A stretch of DNA of 19,185 nucleotides from Treponema sp. (GCA_016296655.1 JAEDIW010000045.1:1-19185), one strand, 5' to 3'; shown: positions 1 through 7,430, numbered from the stretch's first letter. Made by a program: numbers and translations. Notes: generated by a model from the sequence alone, not told the origin.

Positions 1-4
1 GCGT

Positions 5-45
5 AAAAAGTCAATCGATTGTTGAAACAATCTTCTTGACTTTTT
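5..45 (+). terminator. Long hairpin just upstream of tyrA, terminator-like
   Basis: The outer arms AAAAAGTCAA (5-14) and TTGACTTTTT (36-45) pair, and an inner stem GATTGT/ACAATC closes on a TGAA loop, giving about 16 bp in all. The right arm ends in a T run, so it could terminate an upstream transcript. A TAA at 4-6 could be the stop codon of an upstream gene, but too little sequence is present to tell. The structure ends 13 nt before the tyrA start, so it could also act on tyrA as an attenuator; that is inference. Confidence 0.55.
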
Positions 46-58
46 ATGGGAGTTTACC

Positions 59-952
59 GTGCATTTGGAAAATCTTACATACGGAATTGTTGGACTTGGA
101 ATTATGGGAGGATCCTTTGCAAAATCCATTCGTGAAAACATCTTGAGCCAGAACGGAGCAAAAGGCCGAATCCTGGCGTGCAACCGCAGTACAGCCTGCC
201 TGCATCAGGCTGTAAGTGAAGGTGTTGTCGACGAAATCTTTACTTCTGACAGAGTAAGTGAGCTGGTCTGCAGATGCGATGTGCTTTTTATCTGCCTGTA
301 TCCTCATGCAACTCTGGAATTTTTAAAAAATAACAGGGAAAAATTTAAGTCCGGGGCGGTGATTACAGACATTTCCGGTGTTAAAGGCATTTTTGAAAAG
401 GCTTTGCCTGAGATTTTACGCAGTGATGTTGATTTTATCATTGGTCATCCAATGGCCGGCGGCGAAAAAGAAGGTTATGCCGCTTCAAATGCAAAATTCT
501 TTATAAATCACAACTATCTTCTGATTCCTCAGGAATACAACAAACCTGAAAACCTTGAGCTGATGCGGCTTTTAATCAGTGAAATGGGATTTACCAGAAT
601 AACAGAAACAACCTGCGACATTCATGACTATAAAATTGGATTTACCAGTCAGCTCTGCCATGTAATTGCAAGTGCTTTGGTTCAAAGTGCGCCTGATGAG
701 CAGATTACAGCCTTTGGCGGCGGCAGTTTTGAAGATTTGACCCGCATAGCAATGATAAATGCAAATTTATGGACAGAACTTTTCATTTCAAACAAAGAAA
801 AACTGGTTGACCACATAGACAATTTTATAAATGAAATGGAAACCATGAAAAGCCTGATACAGTCCGAAGATTCTCAGGGAATGCAGGATTATTTGAATGA
901 AGTCCGCCTCAAGCGCATAAAAATGGGGTCAATAAGAAGCATCCAGAAGTAG
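59..952 (+). CDS. tyrA: Prephenate dehydrogenase (arogenate/prephenate dehydrogenase family)
   Basis: The product should oxidise and decarboxylate prephenate (or arogenate) with NAD(P)+ in tyrosine synthesis, in the cytoplasm. The N-terminal Rossmann fold shows the dinucleotide loop GLGIMG (residues 12-17). A TDISGVK segment (103-109) follows, and then the family hallmark GHPMAGGEKEG (129-139), whose His130 corresponds to the conserved substrate-site histidine. The helical C-terminal dimerisation half follows. At 297 residues it is a stand-alone TyrA with no chorismate mutase or ACT domain, so no built-in tyrosine feedback module is visible. The start is GTG at 59, with GGGAG at 48-52 as ribosome site. 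An ATG at 46 is in another frame. A hairpin lies directly upstream. Prephenate versus arogenate preference cannot be told from sequence. Confidence 0.9.
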   Translation: MHLENLTYGIVGLGIMGGSFAKSIRENILSQNGAKGRILACNRSTACLHQAVSEGVVDEIFTSDRVSELVCRCDVLFICLYPHATLEFLKNNREKFKSGAVITDISGVKGIFEKALPEILRSDVDFIIGHPMAGGEKEGYAASNAKFFINHNYLLIPQEYNKPENLELMRLLISEMGFTRITETTCDIHDYKIGFTSQLCHVIASALVQSAPDEQITAFGGGSFEDLTRIAMINANLWTELFISNKEKLVDHIDNFINEMETMKSLIQSEDSQGMQDYLNEVRLKRIKMGSIRSIQK

Positions 953-1006
953 ATTTTTAAGTTTGAGATGTTTTTTCCAGTGCCTGACATTCGTTTCTGT
1001 CTGTAA

Positions 1007-1035
1007 TTGTGCTGAAATGAAAAATATGTTTTAAT
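1007..1035 (+). promoter_or_regulatory. Candidate sigma-70 promoter, possibly giving a leaderless mRNA
   Basis: TTGTGC (1007-1012) and TTTAAT (1030-1035) are separated by 17 bp. The -10 box ends exactly 6 nt before the ATG at 1042, so transcription would start at or next to the start codon. No usable Shine-Dalgarno sequence lies upstream of that ATG; an AGG one base away is too close. Confidence 0.4.
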
Positions 1036-1041
1036 CTAGGC

Positions 1042-2061
1042 ATGAGTAAGGCTTTGGACAAAGGATTTGAGCAGAAAAAAGCGGAATTTCAGTCATTGAA
1101 AGATGTGGAAAATGCTCTGTCAGATTTTACGAAAAATGGAATTACAGAATTTGTTTTGCATGAGCGCCTTCAGGATAAAGGCCGTCTTGTTCATTTTCTA
1201 AATTCTGTACAGAAAAACTGTCCTGAACTTTTTTTGACCGTTCCTGTTTCTGTTTCCGTTTTGGACAGGGAAATTGCAGAACTTTGTTCAAATCTTTTTT
1301 GTACGCTTGACATTCAGTTTGCAGGAACTTCAAAACCGACAAAAGACGGTACTGTGTATCTTTTTGACAAAAAAAAATATGCAGGAAAGGTTTCCATGCT
1401 CAATGATATGGGGCTTGTTTTTGGCTTTGACATGGATTGGGCGGTTTTGCAGGGAGACAGCATAAAACTGTTTCGTGACCGCTTTGATTTTGCACTTTCA
1501 TTGTATCCCAATCATATTGATTTTTTTCAGCTGGAAGATACTGAATTTTCTGCAAAGCCTACGGCAACTTTTTCTTCTCAGGATTTGCGTTATGTGCGTG
1601 ATCTTGCGTTTGCCTGCAAAACTTTTTATACCTGTGGCCGTGCAGTTCCATGGTTTCTTTCTGTTCTGACACCTTTAAAAATTCAACCGCAGAAGTTTTT
1701 TTCAGATTTTGCAGAATGGCAGAGATGTAACAATTGCAGTTTTTCCAGTGGATTTTTGCCGGATTTAGTAAAACATGCCGAGATTGAAAAAATGCAGCTC
1801 AATTTTCTTGCTGAAAAATACGAAGAAAAGCATAAGGAATCTCTGTTTACCGTCGTAAAAGACGTTGTTCGTCTGAACGGAGCTTTTGCAAGGCTTGCAG
1901 GCGAAGGTGAAAATTCTGTAGTTGAACTTTCCTATAATCCTGATGATTTGTTCAGCCCGGAAGTTATGGATATTCATGGTTTTGCAGAAAATGTGCTTTT
2001 AGAGCCCTGTCAGGTAAAAGTTTTTGCCGGAAATCAGGGACCGGATTATAAAGTTATTTAA
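1042..2061 (+). CDS. Radical-SAM-like barrel protein lacking the CxxxCxxC cluster motif
   Basis: This 339-residue protein has no motif that assigns a reaction. The middle part reads like the later strands of a B12-binding-type radical SAM barrel. NDMGLVFGFDMD (121-132) sits where such enzymes have a G-F-D-x-I-x-G-L-P-G strand and loop. DFALSLYPNHIDFFQLE (149-165) matches their barrel strand, which normally runs into a V-L-P-G-T loop. No CxxxCxxC is present anywhere, and the Cys-rich spot CNNC (229-232) has the wrong spacing. It may therefore be a catalytically dead paralogue or have a new role. It is followed at 54 nt by a pseudouridine synthase gene, with no clear terminator between. I recall similar proteins only from spirochaetes, which is unverified. 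The start lacks a ribosome site and may be leaderless. The ORF is certain; the family link is moderate. Confidence 0.6.
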   Translation: MSKALDKGFEQKKAEFQSLKDVENALSDFTKNGITEFVLHERLQDKGRLVHFLNSVQKNCPELFLTVPVSVSVLDREIAELCSNLFCTLDIQFAGTSKPTKDGTVYLFDKKKYAGKVSMLNDMGLVFGFDMDWAVLQGDSIKLFRDRFDFALSLYPNHIDFFQLEDTEFSAKPTATFSSQDLRYVRDLAFACKTFYTCGRAVPWFLSVLTPLKIQPQKFFSDFAEWQRCNNCSFSSGFLPDLVKHAEIEKMQLNFLAEKYEEKHKESLFTVVKDVVRLNGAFARLAGEGENSVVELSYNPDDLFSPEVMDIHGFAENVLLEPCQVKVFAGNQGPDYKVI

Positions 2062-2115
2062 AAGCCTGTTAAAATTCATTTTTTGGAGAGGCTGTACCTG
2101 GCGGTTACTGGATAA

Positions 2116-3120
2116 ATGGGGAAAATGTCGTTGAAAGTTTTTAGGAAAAGAGTAGCATTTGAATCTTTAAAAGTTAATTCTGTCAGGCTGGATTTGTTTC
2201 TTAGGGAAGAACTGCCTGAATTTTTAAAATTGAGTCAAAGCGAAGTTTCAAACAGCAAAATCCGCAGGCTTATTCTTGCAGGCTGCGTGCAGGTAAACGG
2301 CAGACAAATTCGGATTCCAGGCTTTAATGTTTTAAAGGGTAGCGTTATTAGTGCTCAAATAGACGAAAAAAAATTCTTTTTTGAAAAGCAGCCTGATGAC
2401 ATTAAGTTTGAATTAACTGACAGCGATGTGCTTTTTGAAGACGAATTCATAATTCTTGTAAATAAGCCTGCTTTTTTTCCGACTGAAGCGACAATCGCCG
2501 GCAATCGTGACAACCTGCATGACTGCATTGTCCGCTATTTATGGAAGAAAAATCCTGAACTGCGCAATCCTCCGTATGCAGGCATCATGCACAGACTTGA
2601 CCGGGAAACCAGCGGAGTGATTCTTTTTACAAAACAGCGCTGCGTAAATGCGAAAGTTCATGAAATGTTTGATTCGTCAAAGCCTGAAAATAAGGCGCAG
2701 AAAGTTTATGCTGTTGTGTGCTGTTCCGGGAAAAAGCCTGTGCCTGACGGTACGAGTTTTTGTGTTGAAATGTTTATGGGGCGCATCAGTGGGAAAAGTC
2801 AGGCTGGAAAATGGGGGCTTTTACCTGAAAGCAGGGGAGGCGTTTTTTCGCATACCGATTTTACGGTTTTAGGTTCAAAAATTGACGGTAAATCAGGAAA
2901 ACAGGTTGTTTTTGTCCGTGCAATGCCACTTACTGGACGGACGCATCAGATTCGTGTGCATCTTGCAAGCCGTGGACTGCCTGTTCTAGGCGACAGCCTG
3001 TACGGCAAAAAAGACTGTTCGCGCCTTATGCTTCATGCAGAAAGTTTAACCTTTTTGCATCCTGTGAGCGGAAAGCAAATGACTGTAAAAGCTCCGCTTC
3101 CTGACGGTTTTGCATTTTAG
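2116..3120 (+). CDS. RluA-family RNA pseudouridine synthase with S4 domain
   Basis: The product isomerises uridine to pseudouridine in rRNA or tRNA. An N-terminal S4-like RNA-binding domain (about 22-85, with ILAGCVQVNGR) precedes the catalytic domain. The RluA signature HRLDRETSG (159-167) carries the catalytic aspartate, Asp162. TGRTHQIRVHLAS (273-285) and GDSLYG (292-297) are further family motifs. At 334 residues it is a normal length for RluC/RluD-type enzymes, but the target uridine cannot be named from sequence. There are two possible ATGs, at 2116 and 2125. The GGGG at 2118-2121 sits only 3 nt before the second, so the start is unsettled by three codons. The next gene begins 16 nt after the stop, which suggests one transcript. 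Confidence 0.88.
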   Translation: MGKMSLKVFRKRVAFESLKVNSVRLDLFLREELPEFLKLSQSEVSNSKIRRLILAGCVQVNGRQIRIPGFNVLKGSVISAQIDEKKFFFEKQPDDIKFELTDSDVLFEDEFIILVNKPAFFPTEATIAGNRDNLHDCIVRYLWKKNPELRNPPYAGIMHRLDRETSGVILFTKQRCVNAKVHEMFDSSKPENKAQKVYAVVCCSGKKPVPDGTSFCVEMFMGRISGKSQAGKWGLLPESRGGVFSHTDFTVLGSKIDGKSGKQVVFVRAMPLTGRTHQIRVHLASRGLPVLGDSLYGKKDCSRLMLHAESLTFLHPVSGKQMTVKAPLPDGFAF

Positions 3121-3136
3121 AGGAGTTGTTCATTTT

Positions 3137-4324
3137 ATGAGCCAGACTGCACAAATGAAAGAATTTGCACAGGAAAATTCTGTTCCTGTAATAAAAGAGC
3201 CTAGCCTTGACTTTATTGTAAGGTATATAAAGAAAAATAATGTTCGCAAAATCCTTGAAATTGGCAGCGCAATAGGTTATTCGGCAATAAATTTTGCAAT
3301 GGCTTCGCCTGAAGTTTTTGTTGATACAATTGAATATGACATTGAACGCTATAAAATTGCTGTTAAAAACATTGCAGACAGCGGCCTTATGGACAGAATT
3401 ACGATTTATTTAGGCGATGCTGCAAGTTTCGACTTTGCAGAAAAATATGACCTGATTTTTATTGATGGGCCGAAAGCTCAGAACATGAAATTCTTCATAA
3501 AATTTCAGAAAAATCTGGCTGAAAATGGTGCAATTATTACGGACAATCTGTCATTTCATGGAATGGTTGAAAACCGAAGCTTGACTCATAACTACAGTAC
3601 CATAAAAATGGTTCGGAAAATTGCCCGGTATGTGGCTTTTTTAAAGGAAAATCCAGAGTTTGACACAGTTTTTTATGAAATAGGGGACACACTTTCTGTA
3701 AGCCGGCGCAATCCTAAGCCGAATTTTGAAAAATATTTGCAGGAATCTGAAATAATTGATTTTTCTTCTCCTCTGGTTCAGGAGGTTTGCAGCAGATTTA
3801 AGGAATTTGCCGGCAGCAAGATTCTTCTTGCTGAAAAAGTGTACGATTTTGTGCAGAATGAATTTCCTCATACGAGTGATTGTAAGCGGAAGGAGTTGAG
3901 CATAAGTGCAAGCGATGTCATAAAAAACGGACACGGTCTTTGCTTTGCAAAATCTCATCTTTTTGCTGCAATTTTACGGAATTTTGGGGTTCCTGTAGGA
4001 TTCTGCTATCAGATTCTTGAAGGCAGCAGAAATCATTTTTATCCGCACGGGCTTAATGCTGTTTATTTTGAAGACTTGAAAAAATGGGTCAGACTTGATG
4101 CCCGTGGAAATGCGCCCGGACAGAATGCACGGTTTTCTGTCGAAAAAGAATTTCTGGCCTATAAAGTTGACATTTCAAGGCATGAAGTTGATTTGCCGAT
4201 GTATTTTACAAGTCCGTTTGTGGGTTTGATTGACTGCATGAAAAAATGCGCAGACAAGCCTGAATTTTTCAAGCATTTGAATGATTTGAGTGAGTCGATG
4301 CGTGCATATTATCAGGTGATGTAG
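3137..4324 (+). CDS. O-methyltransferase fused to a transglutaminase-like domain
   Basis: This is one 395-residue polypeptide with two recognisable halves. Residues 1-192 form a SAM-dependent O-methyltransferase of the COG4122/TrmR (YrrM) type: SAM loop ILEIGSAIGYS (39-49), acidic strand end TIEYD (64-68), and catalytic-core strand DLIFIDGPK (105-113). Residues 200-395 match stand-alone bacterial transglutaminase-like proteins, which typically start with a similar YLxExExIDF segment (here 200-209). The predicted triad is Cys269 (GHGLCFAKSH), His304 (PHGLNAVY) and Asp321 (RLDARGN). Both active sites look intact. The start is the ATG at 3137, with AGAGGAG ending about 11 nt upstream. An in-frame upstream ATG at 3110 overlaps rluA and has no comparable ribosome site. 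No signal peptide is seen, so it is probably cytoplasmic. The methylated substrate is unknown: TrmR relatives modify tRNA hydroxyuridine, while others methylate catechols. Confidence 0.8.
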   Translation: MSQTAQMKEFAQENSVPVIKEPSLDFIVRYIKKNNVRKILEIGSAIGYSAINFAMASPEVFVDTIEYDIERYKIAVKNIADSGLMDRITIYLGDAASFDFAEKYDLIFIDGPKAQNMKFFIKFQKNLAENGAIITDNLSFHGMVENRSLTHNYSTIKMVRKIARYVAFLKENPEFDTVFYEIGDTLSVSRRNPKPNFEKYLQESEIIDFSSPLVQEVCSRFKEFAGSKILLAEKVYDFVQNEFPHTSDCKRKELSISASDVIKNGHGLCFAKSHLFAAILRNFGVPVGFCYQILEGSRNHFYPHGLNAVYFEDLKKWVRLDARGNAPGQNARFSVEKEFLAYKVDISRHEVDLPMYFTSPFVGLIDCMKKCADKPEFFKHLNDLSESMRAYYQVM

Positions 4325-4337
4325 GTTTTGCCGCAGA

Positions 4338-4478
4338 GAAACAAAACTCTGTAGATTTGCAGCGAGGCCTGGAATTGAGGAAAAGCCTGCATAGCCCGCC
4401 GTGTAGCACCGTAGTCTGCCGCAGGCAGATGAGCCGGCTGGCGAAGTGCGAAAGGGCGGTCTGCAGACGGATTGCTCC
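4338..4478 (-). repeat. GC-rich dispersed-repeat-like element (copy A)
   Basis: This is a noncoding GC-rich block in AT-rich surroundings. Read on the minus strand it contains CCGCCCTTTCGCACTTCGCC and ends in CGCTGCAAATCTACAGAGTT. Both resemble parts of the block at 9672-9775, which has TCCGCCCTTCGCTTCCGCTC and CGCTGATGCACTCCAACTTT. Between these shared ends the two blocks diverge and differ in length. A short palindrome GTCTGCAGAC (4459-4468) lies inside. No tRNA-type T-loop or intact ORF is present. Confidence 0.35.
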
Positions 4479-4517
4479 TTTAAAAAAAAGAAAATACAGG
4501 AATTTTCTATAAAAATG

Positions 4518-4547
4518 TTGACGATTTTTTGAAGATTTTATTATCTT
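4518..4547 (+). promoter_or_regulatory. Candidate sigma-70 promoter for grpE-dnaK
   Basis: TTGACG (4518-4523) and TATCTT (4542-4547) are separated by 18 bp, in an AT-rich stretch 34 nt before the grpE start. No CIRCE element (TTAGCACTC-N9-GAGTGCTAA) is present, so HrcA control is not supported here. Confidence 0.45.
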
Positions 4548-4580
4548 TACTAGTGAAAATATTTGACAGGGTAAGTGAGA

Positions 4581-5282
4581 ATGAAAGAGTCAAAAAAAGA
4601 AGCTCAGAATGAAAAATTAAACGAAAATTTGAACGAAAAGCAGGAATCTGCTGTAAATTCTGAGGATGCTGCTGTTGCTTCGGAAAATGGTGGCGTTGAA
4701 AAAGAGGCTGAAAAGCCGGCTGAAATGTCTGATGCTGAAAAAATTGAAGCTTTGACAAAGGAAAATGCCGAGCTTAAGGATCAGCTTTTGCGTCGTGCGG
4801 CTGATTTTGATAATTACCGTAAGCGCATGATTAAAGAAAAACAGGATGCTCTGGATTATGGAACTTCCAGTCTTTTGAAGGATTTGCTTGAAAGCATTGA
4901 CAATTTTGACAGAACTCTGGAGGCTTCAAAAACTGCTTCTGACGTTCAGTCGATTGTTGACGGCATAAAAATGGTAAATTCTTCGCTTGTTTCTATGCTG
5001 GAAAATAAATATGGGCTTGCCGGTTATGGTGCTGAAGGTGATTTGTTCAATCCTGAAGAGCATGAGGCTATAGGCAGCATGCAGGGACCTGTTGCAGAAC
5101 CTGTCCTTCAGGCTGTTTATCTGAAGGGTTACAAGCTTAAGAATAAAATTATCCGTCATGCAAAGGTTATGGTTACGATGCCTGACGGTTCTGTGAATGC
5201 AGGTGGTTCTGCTGACACAGAAAAAACATCTGACGCAGCTGATGCTGGTAGTTCTGCTTCTGCAGATTCTGCAGAAAAATAA
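4581..5282 (+). CDS. grpE: GrpE nucleotide exchange factor
   Basis: GrpE releases ADP from DnaK and so drives the Hsp70 cycle, in the cytoplasm. The 233-residue product has a long, charged, low-complexity N-terminus and then the coiled-coil dimerisation helix (about 50-95, with RRAADFDNYRKRM). The beta-wing signature follows in the last third (FNPEEHEAIG, then VYLKGYKLKNKIIRHAKV). The C-terminus is extended by an Ala/Ser/Asp-rich tail not needed for the fold. The chosen start is ATG 4581, with AGGG at 4568-4571 spaced 9 nt. An in-frame GTG at 4575 would be only 3 nt from that site. dnaK follows 66 nt later with a small hairpin in the gap, so the pair is likely cotranscribed. Confidence 0.93.
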   Translation: MKESKKEAQNEKLNENLNEKQESAVNSEDAAVASENGGVEKEAEKPAEMSDAEKIEALTKENAELKDQLLRRAADFDNYRKRMIKEKQDALDYGTSSLLKDLLESIDNFDRTLEASKTASDVQSIVDGIKMVNSSLVSMLENKYGLAGYGAEGDLFNPEEHEAIGSMQGPVAEPVLQAVYLKGYKLKNKIIRHAKVMVTMPDGSVNAGGSADTEKTSDAADAGSSASADSAEK

Positions 5283-5302
5283 GGAAAAGGAAATAATTTC
5301 TT

Positions 5303-5325
5303 GAGGCTTTGACTGTTTAAGCCTC
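5303..5325 (+). promoter_or_regulatory. Inverted repeat between grpE and dnaK
   Basis: GAGGCTT (5303-5309) and AAGCCTC (5319-5325) are perfect 7-bp arms around a 9-nt spacer. No T run follows, so it is not a normal terminator. It could be an mRNA processing or stability hairpin. The N9 spacing recalls CIRCE, but the arm sequence is different. Confidence 0.35.
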
Positions 5326-5348
5326 TTATATGATAGGAGATTTTGAAA

Positions 5349-7316
5349 ATGGGTAAGATTATTGGTATTGACTTGGGAACAACAAACTCTTGTGTTGCTG
5401 TAATGGAAAATGGAGAACCTGTTGTAATTCAGAATTCAGAAGGCGGCCGTACAACTCCTTCAATTGTAGGTTTTACTGCAAATGGGGATCGCATTGTTGG
5501 TGCACCTGCAAAAAACCAGATGGTTACAAACCCGAAAAACACAGTTTATTCTGTAAAACGCCTTATTGGCCATAGATTTTCAGAGCTTACAGGCGAAGCT
5601 AAAAAACTGCCTTACACAGTTGTTGACAATGGTGCTGACTGCCGTGTTGAAATTGACCAGAATGGTGCTAAAAAACAGTATTCTCCTCAGGAAATTTCTG
5701 CTTTTGTTTTGCAGAAAATGAAGAAAACTGCTGAAGATTATCTTGGTCAGGAAGTTACAGAAGCTGTAATTACAGTTCCTGCTTATTTTAACGATGCACA
5801 GCGCCAGGCTACTAAAGATGCCGGAAAAATTGCAGGCCTTGATGTAAAGAGAATTATCAATGAACCTACAGCTGCTGCCCTTGCTTTTGGTTTTAACAAG
5901 GATCAGGCAAAGGAAAGAACAATTGCTGTTTACGACCTTGGTGGTGGTACATTTGATATTTCTATTCTTCAGCTGGCAGACGGTGTATTTGAAGTTCTTT
6001 CTACAAATGGTGATACTCACCTTGGTGGTGATGACTGGGACCGTGTAATTGTCAACTGGTTGATTGCAGAATTCAAAAAGGACTCTGGCATTGACCTTTC
6101 TGGCGATCCTATGGCTATGCAGCGTTTGCGCGAAGCTGCTGAAAGTGCAAAAATCAGCTTGTCCAGCCAGACAACAGCAAGCATTAACCTGCCGTTCATT
6201 ACGGCTGACGCAACAGGTCCTAAGCACTTGCAGAAGTCTTTGACACGGGCTCAGTTTGAACAGATGACTGACGAACTTTTTGAAAGAACAAAGTCTCCTT
6301 GTCAGAAGGCTCTTGCAGATGCAAACCTTGCTGCAGACAAGATTGACGAAGTTATCCTTGTTGGTGGTTCTTCCCGCATGCCTAAAGTTCAGGAAGTTGT
6401 AAAGCAGATTTTTGGAAAAGAAGGCAGCCGTTCTGTAAACCCTGACGAAGCTGTAGCAATTGGTGCTGCAATTCAGGGCGGTATTATCAACAATGATGTA
6501 AAACAGGATATTCTGCTGCTTGATGTTACACCTCTTTCCCTTGGTATTGAAACAATGGGCGGTGTATTTACAAAGCTTATTCCAAGAAATACAACTATTC
6601 CTGCAAAGAAGAGCCAGATTTTCTCAACTGCTGCTGATGGTCAGACTGCTGTAACAATTCATGTTCTGCAGGGCGAACGTGAAATGGCTAGCGAAAACCG
6701 CACTCTTGGAAACTTCAACCTTGAAGGAATTCCTGCAGCTCCACGTGGTGTACCGCAGATTGAAGTTACTTTTGACATTGATGCAAATGGTATTGTTCAT
6801 GTTTCTGCCAAAGATCTTGGAACTGGAAAAGAACAGCATGTTCAGATTACAAGTTCAAGCGGTTTGAGCGATGCTGAAATTGAAAAGATGGTAAAAGATG
6901 CTGAAGCAAATGCTGAAGCTGACAAAAAGAAGAGGGAAAGCGTTGATGCTAAAAATGAAGCTGACACATTGATTTATTCAGCAGAAAAGAGCATCAAAGA
7001 GCTTGGCGACAAAGTTGATGCTGCAGAAAAGCAGAAGGTTGAAGATGCCGTTGCTGCATTGAAGACTGCTTTGCAGAGCGACAATGTTGAAGAAATCAAG
7101 GCTAAGACAGAAGCTTTGAAACAGGCTTCTTACAAAATTGCCGAAGAACTTTACAAACAGCAGGCTGCCCAGAACGGCGGTGCCGGTGCAAATCCAGGAG
7201 CAGGTGCAGGAGCAGCTGGCAATGGTTCTAATGCCGGAGCAGGTTCAGGTCCAAGCGGTTTTGATAAAGGTCAGGCAGACGACGTTGAATACGACGTTAA
7301 AGACGATAACAAATAA
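5349..7316 (+). CDS. dnaK: Molecular chaperone DnaK (Hsp70)
   Basis: This is an ATP-driven foldase that binds exposed hydrophobic peptide segments. The ATPase domain shows the three Hsp70 signatures: IDLGTTNS (7-14), VYDLGGGTFDIS, and VILVGGSSRMPKVQEVV. The actin-type hinge NEPTAAALAFG is also present. The substrate-binding beta-sandwich begins near DVTPLSLGIET and is followed by the helical lid. The 655-residue length is slightly above average because of a Gly/Ala-rich linker (GAGAGAAGNG and neighbours) before the acidic end DDVEYDVKDDNK. The start is ATG 5349, with AGGAG (5335-5339) spaced 9 nt. An in-frame TTG at 5343 is too close to it. The partners grpE and dnaJ flank the gene, but a terminator separates it from dnaJ. 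Confidence 0.97.
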   Translation: MGKIIGIDLGTTNSCVAVMENGEPVVIQNSEGGRTTPSIVGFTANGDRIVGAPAKNQMVTNPKNTVYSVKRLIGHRFSELTGEAKKLPYTVVDNGADCRVEIDQNGAKKQYSPQEISAFVLQKMKKTAEDYLGQEVTEAVITVPAYFNDAQRQATKDAGKIAGLDVKRIINEPTAAALAFGFNKDQAKERTIAVYDLGGGTFDISILQLADGVFEVLSTNGDTHLGGDDWDRVIVNWLIAEFKKDSGIDLSGDPMAMQRLREAAESAKISLSSQTTASINLPFITADATGPKHLQKSLTRAQFEQMTDELFERTKSPCQKALADANLAADKIDEVILVGGSSRMPKVQEVVKQIFGKEGSRSVNPDEAVAIGAAIQGGIINNDVKQDILLLDVTPLSLGIETMGGVFTKLIPRNTTIPAKKSQIFSTAADGQTAVTIHVLQGEREMASENRTLGNFNLEGIPAAPRGVPQIEVTFDIDANGIVHVSAKDLGTGKEQHVQITSSSGLSDAEIEKMVKDAEANAEADKKKRESVDAKNEADTLIYSAEKSIKELGDKVDAAEKQKVEDAVAALKTALQSDNVEEIKAKTEALKQASYKIAEELYKQQAAQNGGAGANPGAGAGAAGNGSNAGAGSGPSGFDKGQADDVEYDVKDDNK

Positions 7317-7329
7317 GGAACGATGCAGG

Positions 7330-7428
7330 ATGCAGAAAAAATTATGTTTTCTGCAGATTCCCAGTTCTTATGAAAAATTTTTGGAAAGCAGGATTGAGGC
7401 TTTTGACAGAGTAAATCCTGCTGTCTGA
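7330..7428 (+). CDS. Possible 32-residue small protein after dnaK
   Basis: An ATG at 7330 opens 32 codons: MQKKLCFLQIPSSYEK, then FLESRIEAFDRVNPAV. AAGGAACG stands upstream as a possible ribosome site. The frame closes 2 nt before the left arm of the dnaK terminator, so it would be the last gene of the grpE-dnaK message. The frame differs from that of dnaK, and I recognise no family. It could equally be chance reading of the 3' untranslated region. An inverted repeat (AGCAGGATT at 7387-7395 with AATCCTGCT at 7414-7422) lies within it. Confidence 0.25.
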   Translation: MQKKLCFLQIPSSYEKFLESRIEAFDRVNPAV

Positions 7429-7430
7429 AA

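Noticed and set aside
4381..4475. Possible tRNA or structured RNA gene in the GC-rich block
   Set aside because: No T-loop (GTTCRANYC-like) sequence, acceptor stem or CCA end could be found. A repeat element explains the composition better.
4500..4580. CIRCE/HrcA operator before grpE
   Set aside because: TTAGCACTC-N9-GAGTGCTAA is absent here and before dnaK and dnaJ, and no hrcA gene is in the window.
5580..6227. A 215-codon open frame on the minus strand inside dnaK
   Set aside because: It lies wholly antisense to a strongly conserved gene. Its Cys/Ser/Phe-rich translation has no recognisable motif, as expected of an antisense shadow.
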